From: GCA-2862545 sp047609825
Lineage (GTDB): Bacteria; Myxococcota_A; UBA796; GCA-2862545
Assembly: GCA_047609825.1 (NCBI GenBank)
Contig: JBLFXJ010000125.1
Span: 1-19,423 of the forward strand
DNA: 19,423 nucleotides
Direction: 5' to 3'
The position numbers and the translations under genes are program-made. The notes under the pieces are model-generated. The model saw only the letters and a list, made by a program, of their open reading frames with translations. It did no database searches and was not told the DNA's origin. Each line of letters begins with the position of its first letter. The first letter of the stretch is position 1. Positions 1 through 6,752 of this stretch are shown piece after piece.

Positions 1-679
1 CGGCGCGGAAGATGTCGTCCTCCGGCAAGCTGGCCTCTGCATCGTCGATGACCGGACCGAGTGAAGCCGGGAGCGAATCGAACCGGAGGCCGGCCAGCTG
101 ACCGGTCACCCACTCGGCCACGGCCTCCGTGTTGCCCACATGCCACAGGTTGAACACCGCGGTGCGACGCTGGCGGGTGGTGGGCCGCACCGAGTGCACC
201 GAGCGCGGCCCCATCACCATCCCGTAGGCGCTGTTGAACCGCGGGGGACGGCGCTGCACCTCTTCGGTGCCAAGCGCGTCGGCGTGCAGCAGCAGCTCGC
301 CGCCGTGCTCCGGCCGCCAGCCTGGCGTCAGCTGCACGATCAGCCGGGCCGCTTCAAACCCGGCGAGGGGCCGATCCGTGTGCGGCAGGGCGTACTGGCC
401 AGGCTCCATGCGCTGCACCGTCACCGCCAGGTCCGGGGCGAACGGCAGGCCGGTGATCGCCGCCACCCGGTCCACCACCCCGGTTCGGAGCGCCGGATCG
501 AGGCGGTCCGCCACCTCGCACAGCCAGGCCCGGTAGAACGAGTCGGCGTGCAGGTCCCACGACAGGTCCTCGTCGTACAACGCCAGCAGGGCTTCGAGGG
601 CCGAGGGCGGCAGGGCGCCGTCCGCCGTGAACCAGCGGAACGGCGTGTCGTGGACCTCGATGGTGGGCAGCAGGCGCAT
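1..679 (-). CDS. 2OG-Fe(II) oxygenase (prolyl-4-hydroxylase-like), C-terminus beyond window
   Basis: The protein runs off the left edge, so its C-terminus is missing; about 226 residues are visible. A double-stranded beta-helix dioxygenase is indicated by an iron-binding H100-x-D102 (in LPHTD), a distal His at about 162 (in GPRSVHSV), and an Arg ten residues later (about 172) in the place that usually binds 2-oxoglutarate. The spacing fits prolyl-4-hydroxylase-type enzymes, which hydroxylate substrates with O2, Fe(II) and 2-oxoglutarate. The substrate cannot be read from sequence. ATG at 679 is chosen; an in-frame GTG at 685 is an alternative, and neither has a strong ribosome site. The gene begins about 25 bases after the stop of the oxidoreductase upstream, so the two are probably one operon. 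Family call is fairly sure, role unknown. Confidence 0.7.
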   Translation of the reverse strand, partial: MRLLPTIEVHDTPFRWFTADGALPPSALEALLALYDEDLSWDLHADSFYRAWLCEVADRLDPALRTGVVDRVAAITGLPFAPDLAVTVQRMEPGQYALPHTDRPLAGFEAARLIVQLTPGWRPEHGGELLLHADALGTEEVQRRPPRFNSAYGMVMGPRSVHSVRPTTRQRRTAVFNLWHVGNTEAVAEWVTGQLAGLRFDSLPASLGPVIDDAEASLPEDDIFRA

Positions 680-704
680 GCGCACCCGATAGCCCGCCGC
701 AGGA

Positions 705-1337
705 TCACGCTGCGATGGCGACCGTGCGCCGGATGTAGCCAGGTGCGTCGAGCTGCTCGAGCATGAACTGCGCCACATCCGCCCGGGAGATCTTGGTGGA
801 CGGCAGCGGCAGCTCCATCGGGTAGCCATGACCCACCTCCCCGGACAGCGGGCCGTCGGTGAGATGTGGCGGGCGCACGAGCGTCCAGTCGAGCTCGCTG
901 GACCGCACCGCCGCCTCCTGGGCCTCGTGGTCGGCGAACGCATTCGCCAGGTACAACGGCACCAGCAGCCAGCGCATCCACCACGGCAGGCCGACCGCGC
1001 TGTCGCCGATGCCGTGGCTCGACTGAACCACCAGGCGACGAACGCCATGGGCCCGCATGGCGCGCACGATGTTCACGGTGCCGGTGGCCCGGAGCCCCGA
1101 CCGGTCGCGGGCCGGCGCCCCCAGCGCGCAGAGCACCGCATCGTGGCCAGCGACCGCCGCCCTGACCGCGTCGGCGTCTCGCACGTCACCGCGCACGACG
1201 GTGAGGTTCGCGTTGGCGGTCTGCACCTTGGCCGGATTGCGGACGAAGGCGGTGACGGCGAAGCCGCTGGCGAGTGCCTGGGTGAGGATCTGCTGCCCGC
1301 TGGCTCCGGTGGCGCCGAAGAGGAGGATGCGCTGCAT
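705..1337 (-). CDS. NAD(P)-binding oxidoreductase (NmrA / biliverdin-reductase-B-like atypical SDR)
   Basis: This 210-residue protein has a Rossmann fold. It opens with a beta strand (ILLFGATG) leading to the glycine-rich nucleotide loop G8-x-x-G11-x-x-G14, followed by FVRNPAK, the region that commonly selects NADP(H). Later segments such as VVQSSHGIGD and LDWTLVRPPHLTDG are typical of NmrA/BLVRB-type atypical short-chain dehydrogenases. Length is normal for the family. The start has a ribosome site (AGGGAG about 8 bases upstream). It is divergent from a LysR regulator, the classic arrangement in which the regulator controls its neighbour, and is followed by a dioxygenase gene on the same strand. 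The substrate is not predictable; a redox or stress role is only inference. Confidence 0.8.
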   Translation of the reverse strand: MQRILLFGATGASGQQILTQALASGFAVTAFVRNPAKVQTANANLTVVRGDVRDADAVRAAVAGHDAVLCALGAPARDRSGLRATGTVNIVRAMRAHGVRRLVVQSSHGIGDSAVGLPWWMRWLLVPLYLANAFADHEAQEAAVRSSELDWTLVRPPHLTDGPLSGEVGHGYPMELPLPSTKISRADVAQFMLEQLDAPGYIRRTVAIAA

Positions 1338-1390
1338 GAGGACTCCCTGGTTGGTGCCTCTGGTCTACGGCGCGACTGGACATGAGCCCA

Positions 1391-1413
1391 ATGACGTATA
1401 ATCATGAAGTCAT
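1391..1413. promoter_or_regulatory. Candidate promoter/operator between oxidoreductase and LysR gene
   Basis: A perfect TATAAT (1397-1402) lies just before the LysR start, with a poor -35 (TGGACA, 1377-1382, only 14 bases away). It sits inside an inverted repeat ATGAC-N13-GTCAT (1391-1395 and 1409-1413), the dyad shape LysR-type regulators bind. The right half overlaps the preferred LysR start codon, which would allow autorepression. This is pattern evidence only. Confidence 0.35.
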
Positions 1414-2386
1414 GCACACTATTCATAGCCTCGCCGAGCTCGACCTGAACCTCCTGGTCGCCTTCGCAGCACTCGCCGACGAGGGCAGCGTCACCCGGGC
1501 CGCCCGCCGGCTCGGCATCAGCCAGTCCGCCACCAGTCACACCCTCCGCCGCCTGCGCGACGCCTTGGGCGACCCCCTCCTTGTCCGGTCCGGGCAAGGG
1601 ATGGCGCTCACCCCGCGGGGCGCGCAGCTGGTGGTGCCGGTCCGGCGCGCGCTGGCCGACCTGGAGCGCGCGCTGGCCTCACCCGAGGCGTTCGACCCCG
1701 CCTCCGCCCAGCACACCCTCCGCATGGCGAGCATCGACTTGTTCGACGTGCTGGTGCTGCCCCACGTCGCTCGGCGCCTGCGCACGGAAGCGCCCGGAGT
1801 CTGCCTGGTCTCGGCACCCGGGGCCCAGGTGGAGCGCGACCTGGCGACGGGGGACCTCGACCTCGCGGTGGTGGCGCGCATCGGCGACCACCACGACGCC
1901 CCGCTGCCGAATGCCCTGGTTCAACGCACGTTGATTCAGGACGGATTCAGCTGCTTCTACCGCAGTGATCACCCGCTCTTCTCCGCTGGACCGCCGACTC
2001 TCGAGGGGTACCTCGCGGCGCCCCACCTCCTGGTGTCGCCGACCGGTCGCGGCCAGGGCCTGGTCGACAGCGTGCTCGCCGAGGCTGGGCATACCCGCCG
2101 GATCACCGTCCGGCTCCCTGCGTTCTTCGCTGCATTGTCCATCGTGCGCGAGACGGATCTGGTGCTCACCGCACCCACAGCGCTGCGCCGCACGATGCCG
2201 AACGACCCTGCCATTCGGTGCGCGCCACCGCCCATCGCGGTGCCGCCCCACCGCCTGCTGATGGTGTGGCATGCGCGGTTCACGGAAGACCCCGGCCACC
2301 AGTGGTTCCGCGACGTGCTCGCGGAGGCCGCCGGCGCCGTAGCCGGAGCGGGCCAGCCGACCGCGGCATCACCCCGGCTCGGTTGA
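1412..2386 (+). CDS. LysR-family transcriptional regulator
   Basis: The N-terminus is a typical LysR winged helix-turn-helix: DLNLLVAFAALADEGSVTRA, then RRLGISQSATSHTLRRLR, then LVRSGQGMALTPRG. The remaining residues form the co-inducer binding domain of two alpha/beta lobes. The ATG at 1412 gives the usual 5-10 residues before the helix-turn-helix; an in-frame ATG at 1382 would place a perfect TATAAT inside the coding region and is less likely. No Shine-Dalgarno precedes 1412, and a transcript starting about seven bases after TATAAT would be almost leaderless. It probably regulates the divergent oxidoreductase/dioxygenase operon and itself. The effector is unknown. Its 3' end overlaps the convergent gene by 18 bases. 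Confidence 0.88.
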   Translation: MHTIHSLAELDLNLLVAFAALADEGSVTRAARRLGISQSATSHTLRRLRDALGDPLLVRSGQGMALTPRGAQLVVPVRRALADLERALASPEAFDPASAQHTLRMASIDLFDVLVLPHVARRLRTEAPGVCLVSAPGAQVERDLATGDLDLAVVARIGDHHDAPLPNALVQRTLIQDGFSCFYRSDHPLFSAGPPTLEGYLAAPHLLVSPTGRGQGLVDSVLAEAGHTRRITVRLPAFFAALSIVRETDLVLTAPTALRRTMPNDPAIRCAPPPIAVPPHRLLMVWHARFTEDPGHQWFRDVLAEAAGAVAGAGQPTAASPRLG

Positions 2387-4015
2387 CCGCTCCGAAGCCG
2401 TGGAGGCCAGCGGGCCAGGGCGAAGCAGGCGCAGCTCGGGGTCCACGACGGCCCGGGACGGCTTGCCCGGCACCACCACGTCGAACGCCGCCTCCCGGCC
2501 AGGCACTGGCACCGCCAAGTCCACCTTGGCGCCCATCAGCCGCACCACCACCGGCGCGCCGCCGAGCTCGGTGCCTGACCGCACGGTCCCGCGCACGCGC
2601 CAGCCACCCTCGTCAGCTTCCACCGTGTCGATGCTGGCCGCGATGGGACCGGCGATGTGCCCGTCCCGGAGCCAGCGATCTACCCATGGACCCGCCTCTG
2701 GGTCCTCCGCGAGGGCCGCGACACGCCAGGACTCCACGTCGGCGCGCCCGCTCGCGAGCAACGCAGAGCGTATGCGGAGGGCGCCTGCTTCCCCGAACCG
2801 GTCCGCGAGCATCGGCCCCAGCACCAGCGGCGCCGCACACCGCACGGACGGATCGCGGAACCCGCTGGTAGCGGCGACCTCGGGCGAGAGCGCCGGGGTG
2901 CGAGTGGGCAGGGTGGCGCAGGTCTGGAGGTCGCGGCGCCAGGTGCGGGCTGCCTTCGGGTCCAGCGCCGCCTGCAGGTCGAGGGCGAACGCCCGAGCGA
3001 GGGCATCGACCCAGGCCGCACCCACCGCGTCCACCGCCAGGTGGGCCAGCGACGCTCCCGCGACGCCCTCGGAGAGCAGGAAGGCGTCGAGGTTCGGCGC
3101 GTCGACGGCGTCGTCGAACCACAGGCTGTCGGCGAGGGTGAGCACCGGTCGGATGCCGGCGATGCCCTCCCCCCACAGCGCCCGGGGCGGCGTGAACTCC
3201 GGCGGCAGCTCCACCAGGTCCACGTCCGAGGCCGGCAGTCCGGACCACGCCGCGAACGCCCCGACCAGCCGCGCCGCCGACTGGGCGTCCCCGCTGCGCT
3301 CGAAGTGCACCGACACGGGACCGTGGGCCTGGGCCGACCATTGTCCCGCGACCACTGTGGCCGCGCCACCGGTGGTTCCCCGGGTGCGCACCGTGCGGCC
3401 CTTCCGGGTGAGCTCGTCCGACTGCCAGGTACCGGAGACCACGAGGTCTACCGCCGCGGGTGCGTGCACGACCAGCTGGTAGGGAAAGTCGCGCGCCGCT
3501 CCCGCAACCGTGGGCAGCGCCGGCAGCATCGGCGTTCCCGTGCCCCGCTGCACGTTGGTGGTCGCCAGGTGATCCGCCCGCTTCCACGGTACGCGCTGAC
3601 TCCACGCCACGTCGAGCGTCAGCGCCGTGCCCGGGTCTGGGCCGAGGTCGACGATCACGAGCCGCCGATCCGGACGCGCGATGTCGATCTCCAGGTCCCG
3701 CCCGGGCGCGATGGTCACCGGGAGCGCCACGCCATCGCGGCTCACCCCGGCCACCGTCCACGCATCGTCCATGTGCAGGCTGCCGGCCACCCGGCCGAAC
3801 GCCGCGTCGGGCACCTCGAGCCCGAGCCACCGCCCGCCATCGCCGGTGAGCTGGAGTCGCGCGCTCGTCGCCACGCTCGCCAGCAGCGGATTCGCCTCGG
3901 GCTGCACCCGGGAGGTCGCGGCCGCACCGGTGATCATCCAAACCGGAGGTGCGGAATCCCGCGCGAGCACGCGATGCCCGAGCTCCACCCGATCCTGCGC
4001 CCGGTTGACCAGCAA
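2369..4015 (-). CDS. M1-peptidase-like protein lacking the zinc motif (in-frame continuation of the upstream ORF)
   Basis: A 548-residue reading frame counted from a TTG at 4015. There is no ribosome site before that TTG, and the frame is exactly that of the 4034-4726 ORF, separated only by a TGA and six sense codons. The middle (FERSG, then LVELPPEF, GEGIAGIRPVLTLAD and a helical LLSEGVAGASLAHLAVDAVG) resembles the catalytic region of M1 aminopeptidases, where HEXXH and a downstream Glu are expected. Here the corresponding helix has no HEXXH, so peptidase activity is unlikely. The C-terminus is beta-rich (about the last 90 residues). It may be the main body of a 785-residue secreted protein interrupted by the TGA, or a separate gene with a poor start. 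The M1 relation is tentative. Confidence 0.55.
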   Translation of the reverse strand: MLVNRAQDRVELGHRVLARDSAPPVWMITGAAATSRVQPEANPLLASVATSARLQLTGDGGRWLGLEVPDAAFGRVAGSLHMDDAWTVAGVSRDGVALPVTIAPGRDLEIDIARPDRRLVIVDLGPDPGTALTLDVAWSQRVPWKRADHLATTNVQRGTGTPMLPALPTVAGAARDFPYQLVVHAPAAVDLVVSGTWQSDELTRKGRTVRTRGTTGGAATVVAGQWSAQAHGPVSVHFERSGDAQSAARLVGAFAAWSGLPASDVDLVELPPEFTPPRALWGEGIAGIRPVLTLADSLWFDDAVDAPNLDAFLLSEGVAGASLAHLAVDAVGAAWVDALARAFALDLQAALDPKAARTWRRDLQTCATLPTRTPALSPEVAATSGFRDPSVRCAAPLVLGPMLADRFGEAGALRIRSALLASGRADVESWRVAALAEDPEAGPWVDRWLRDGHIAGPIAASIDTVEADEGGWRVRGTVRSGTELGGAPVVVRLMGAKVDLAVPVPGREAAFDVVVPGKPSRAVVDPELRLLRPGPLASTASERSTEPG

Positions 4016-4036
4016 CTGCCGGTCGGGAGGCAGTCA
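4007..4036 (-). other. In-frame TGA followed by SECIS-like hairpin (candidate Sec or programmed readthrough)
   Basis: The TGA (4034-4036) follows a Cys codon and separates two ORFs in one frame. Ten bases downstream, GACCGGC-AGTT-GCTGGTC (4007-4024) forms a 7-bp stem (one G-U) with a four-base loop carrying G at its second position, 18 bases from the TGA. Bacterial SECIS elements are known to lie just 3' of the UGA, with a G near the start of the apical loop at about this distance. A nonsense mutation or chance hairpin remains possible. Confidence 0.35.
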
Positions 4037-4726
4037 ACAGGCTGAGGCCGACTCGATGAACCGTCGCCCGAAGGCCACACTGACCACCCCGGACCCGCCG
4101 ACCAGCACGTCATTCGCCAGCGTGGTGAGCCAGGGATCACGCCCCGCTCGGTTGCCAGCCAGCCGCCCGAGGTCGAGCTCGGTGCGCACCTCGACCAGCG
4201 CCCACGGCCCATCGGTGGCGAGGGTCGCGACTGCGGTGTCCAGCGGGAAGCCCGCCTCGGCCAGGCCTTCTGAGCGACGGAGCAGTCTCTCCGCCGCCGC
4301 CCGACGCGCGGCCGCCAGCTCCCGATACGCGATGACGAGCAGGGTAGGCTGGACGGGCGCATCCAGGTCGTAGATCACAGGATCTTCGCCGCGGATCCGG
4401 CGCCAGTCGGAGGTGCGCTCGTCCACACCATTCGCACCGAGGGACCACACGCTGTCGACCCCGGTGGACCAGCTGTCGCCCGACGTGGTCAGCGCCAGCT
4501 CTCGGCCGAGCGCCGGAGGGAGGGAGGGGTCGACCTGCAGGGTGTGTGTGGCCTCGCCGACGAAGATCACCCCGAGCCGCTCACCGTCGGCCTCAACCGG
4601 GAACGCGAAGCCCTCATCGAACGTGACCGCCGACCGCCCATCAGACCAGGCGCCGCCATCGACATACCAGGCGCCATCCCCCAGAGTGAGCGGGCTCGCG
4701 ACCGCAGCAGCGATGAGCATCCACAT
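4034..4726 (-). CDS. Secreted protein of unknown function, N-terminal part of an interrupted frame
   Basis: 230 residues to the TGA. The start MWMLIAAAVASPLTLG is a short signal peptide, and GGAGGT four bases upstream of the ATG at 4726 is an excellent ribosome site. The rest has beta-rich stretches (YVDGGAW, LGVIFVGEATHTLQV) and a charged helix (AYRELAAARRAAAERLLRR). No family is recognised. It ends ...ESASAC before TGA, and the frame stays open for another 554 codons, so this is probably the N-terminal half of a larger protein. The gene starts 23 bases after the stop of the alpha/beta hydrolase on the same strand, suggesting one operon. Confidence 0.65.
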   Translation of the reverse strand: MWMLIAAAVASPLTLGDGAWYVDGGAWSDGRSAVTFDEGFAFPVEADGERLGVIFVGEATHTLQVDPSLPPALGRELALTTSGDSWSTGVDSVWSLGANGVDERTSDWRRIRGEDPVIYDLDAPVQPTLLVIAYRELAAARRAAAERLLRRSEGLAEAGFPLDTAVATLATDGPWALVEVRTELDLGRLAGNRAGRDPWLTTLANDVLVGGSGVVSVAFGRRFIESASAC

Positions 4727-4749
4727 CCAGACCTCCGGGCAGGGTCTGC

Positions 4750-5472
4750 CTATCCAGACGCTGGGTCCCGGCCGCCGTCCCCCCGAGTGGCCGCCGCCAC
4801 TGCGGCCTCCACCCGCTCCAGAGCCTCCGGTCGCAGCACGAGCCCGATGTGCGAGCCGCCCACCTCCACGTGGTCCACGTGGGAGTTGTACGGGTCGACG
4901 CTCGCCGCCGCCGCCACCACGCCATCGCCCCGGGTGTAGATCGCGGTCACCGACATGGGAATGGGCTCGCGCTCCCGCGCGGCGGCCCTGCGCTCCAGCA
5001 CGCCGAGATCGACGCCCCGTCGACGGTAGGACGCCGCGAACACAGTGTAGGTCGCTCCACCGACCACCGGAGTTCCGAGGGTGACGACAGCGACCACGCG
5101 GTCCGGGTGTCGCCGGGCCACCTCGCGCGCGATCACGCCGCCGAAGCTCCACCCGACGAGCACCGCCCTGCCCACCCGCTCGAGCCGCGCGGCCACGGCG
5201 GGCACGAGACGATCGAGCCGCCCATGATTGCTGCCGAGGCCCCAAGGATGAACCATGTGGCCGGCGCGTGCGAGCCCAGCGCGCAGCACGGCGGTGCTCC
5301 GGTCCGAGGTGTACAGACCGGGGAGGACGACCACCGTGGCCCGCTCATGCTGGGGGCGGGGCCGGATGCGCACGAGGTTTGGCACGGCCCACACCAGGTC
5401 GAGCACGGCCAGCGGCTCGTGCAGCCAGGGGTGGGCGCGGGGCGTCCACGGGAGATCGGCGGCCATGCCCAT
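4750..5472 (-). CDS. Alpha/beta hydrolase (lipase/esterase-like)
   Basis: About 240 residues from ATG 5472; ATG 5466 two codons on is an alternative, and an upstream extension is possible but lacks family similarity. The fold is clear: strand VVVLPGLYTSDRS (oxyanion region), nucleophile elbow G-W-S-F-G-G, strand VVAVVTLGTPVVGG, acidic residue in TAIYTRGDGVV, and the catalytic His in VGGSHIGLV. The phrase LPGLYTSDRSTAVLR followed by HPWGLGSNHG is characteristic of a serine-hydrolase group related to triacylglycerol lipases and PGAP1-like enzymes. No signal peptide is seen. Substrate unknown. It appears to be the first gene of the operon running to 2369, and shares a 116-base divergent intergenic region with the SUMF1-domain lipoprotein gene. 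Confidence 0.78.
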   Translation of the reverse strand: MGMAADLPWTPRAHPWLHEPLAVLDLVWAVPNLVRIRPRPQHERATVVVLPGLYTSDRSTAVLRAGLARAGHMVHPWGLGSNHGRLDRLVPAVAARLERVGRAVLVGWSFGGVIAREVARRHPDRVVAVVTLGTPVVGGATYTVFAASYRRRGVDLGVLERRAAAREREPIPMSVTAIYTRGDGVVAAAASVDPYNSHVDHVEVGGSHIGLVLRPEALERVEAAVAAATRGDGGRDPASG

Positions 5473-5588
5473 GGGGGCATGGTACCCCGATGGGCCCCCG
5501 CAGCGCCCCCGCGCAAGTGACCGTCGTCTGCAAGTATCTACTGCTGGTGGCTCAATTACGATGGCGACAACGAGCACGGAGGTTCGGC

Positions 5589-6656
5589 ATGAGACGCATC
5601 TGGATTGGACTCCTGGCCTGCGGCCTGACGGCGTGCGGCGGCGACGACAAGGGCGACACGGCGGATACCGGGGGGAGCGCCGCCACGGCGACCGGCACGG
5701 GTGGTGGAACCGCGACGGGCACAGGCACCGCTACCGCGACGGGGTCCGGCACCGCGACCGGCTCCGGAACGGGAACGGGAACCGGAACCGGAACCGCGAC
5801 GGGCACTGGCACCGGAACCGCGACGGGAACCGGAACCGCGACCGGCACCGGCACCGGCACTGCCACTGGCACCGGGACTGGCACAGGAACCGGCACTGGC
5901 ACGGGAACCGGGGGCACCGCGGACGGCTGCACCTCGCTCAACCCCGACGTGGCGGGCACCGAGAGCGACGCCTGCTTCGTGCCAGGCGGCATGTTCCACC
6001 GGCTCGCCGAGCCCGCGCTCCCCGCCACCGTCAGCCCGTACTACCTGGACCGCTACGAGGTGACCGTCGCGCGCACCCGCGCCTGGGTCGAGTCCCTCCC
6101 CCGCGACGCTGGCACCGCCGTGGTCGACGCGATGAACGCCTGCGGCGACCACACCTGGACCGACGCGCCCGGCGCAAACGAATCACTCCCGATCAACTGT
6201 GTGAACCACGACTACGTGGTCGCCTTGTGCGCCAGCGAAGGCCGGCGGCTGCCCACCGAGCTCGAGTGGGAGTTCGCCGCCGCCGGGGGCGACCAGGAGC
6301 GCTACTGGCCGTGGTCGGACCCGCCCGATGACGAGGGCGTGAGCGACGCGGAGGCGAACATCGCCCCGTCCGACGGGCCCCACGCCGTGGGGGATCTGCC
6401 GGGCGGCGACGGCCGCTGGGGCCACGCCGACCTCGCGGGCAACATGTGGGAGTGGGTGCTCGACAACGACATGGCCGGGTACGACAGCGAGCCCACCTGC
6501 GACGACTGCGCATTCACCGACGGCAGCGACCGGTTCGTGCGCCGCGGCGGCGGCTACAGCGACGGAGACGACCGCGCGAACAACCGCTCCCGCGACTCGG
6601 ACCCGAACCGCGGGATCGAGATGAACGGCGTGCGGTGCGCCGTAGACGTGGACTGA
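5589..6656 (+). CDS. Lipoprotein with Thr-Gly linker and SUMF1/FGE-fold domain
   Basis: 355 residues. GGAGGT (5578-5583) five bases before the ATG at 5589 fixes the start. A signal peptide ends in a lipobox (LTAC, Cys16; LLAC at Cys11 is also possible). Residues 33-109 are almost pure Thr-Gly with some Ala and two Ser, a flexible linker. Residues about 115-355 match the formylglycine-generating-enzyme (SUMF1) fold: YYLDRYEVTVARTRAWV, ASEGRRLPTELEWEFAAAGG, GHADLAGNMWEWV, RRGGGYSDGDDR and NGVRCA. The copper-binding Cys pair of true FGE, expected just after the RGGGY segment, is absent (DDRANNRSRDSD). The domain is therefore more likely a binding or structural module on the cell envelope than a sulfatase maturase. 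Confidence 0.82.
   Translation: MRRIWIGLLACGLTACGGDDKGDTADTGGSAATATGTGGGTATGTGTATATGSGTATGSGTGTGTGTGTATGTGTGTATGTGTATGTGTGTATGTGTGTGTGTGTGTGGTADGCTSLNPDVAGTESDACFVPGGMFHRLAEPALPATVSPYYLDRYEVTVARTRAWVESLPRDAGTAVVDAMNACGDHTWTDAPGANESLPINCVNHDYVVALCASEGRRLPTELEWEFAAAGGDQERYWPWSDPPDDEGVSDAEANIAPSDGPHAVGDLPGGDGRWGHADLAGNMWEWVLDNDMAGYDSEPTCDDCAFTDGSDRFVRRGGGYSDGDDRANNRSRDSDPNRGIEMNGVRCAVDVD
5685..5915 (+). repeat. Degenerate ACN-GGN (Thr-Gly) tandem repeat
   Basis: 231 bases made mostly of six-base units of the type accGGn/acgGGn with scattered gcg (Ala) and tcc (Ser) codons, coding residues 33-109 of the SUMF1-domain lipoprotein. Third bases vary while the Thr-Gly pattern is kept, so the protein sequence appears selected rather than the DNA. 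Such tracts are prone to length change by slippage in multiples of six bases, which keeps frame. Confidence 0.85.
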
Positions 6657-6664
6657 GCGTGCCG

Positions 6665-6706
6665 GCCGGGACGCATCGCCAGCCCACCTGGCCGCCGTGT
6701 CCCGGC
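6665..6706 (+). terminator. Two-tier hairpin after the SUMF1-domain lipoprotein gene
   Basis: Nine bases after the stop codon, GCCGGGAC (6665-6672) pairs with GTCCCGGC (6699-6706), and inside it GCCAG-CCCAC-CTGGC (6678-6692) forms a second stem. No U-tract follows, as is common in very GC-rich genomes. It probably ends transcription before the ABC-F gene. Confidence 0.45.
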
Positions 6707-6752
6707 TCGGTACGCGCTCGATGCGAGCGGCGCGTTGGATTAGCCGCGCTCC

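Noticed and set aside
140..766. 208-codon plus-strand ORF
   Set aside because: It is antisense to the 2OG-Fe(II) oxygenase, which has intact HxD...H...R motifs in the opposite strand's frame.
5685..5915. CRISPR-like or regulatory DNA repeat
   Set aside because: Units are six bases, contiguous without spacers, and vary at third codon positions; the pattern is explained by the Thr-Gly coding tract.
5552..6028. Minus-strand ORF rich in Pro-Val repeats
   Set aside because: It is the exact antisense of the Thr-Gly tract in a gene with a clear start, lipobox and conserved domain.
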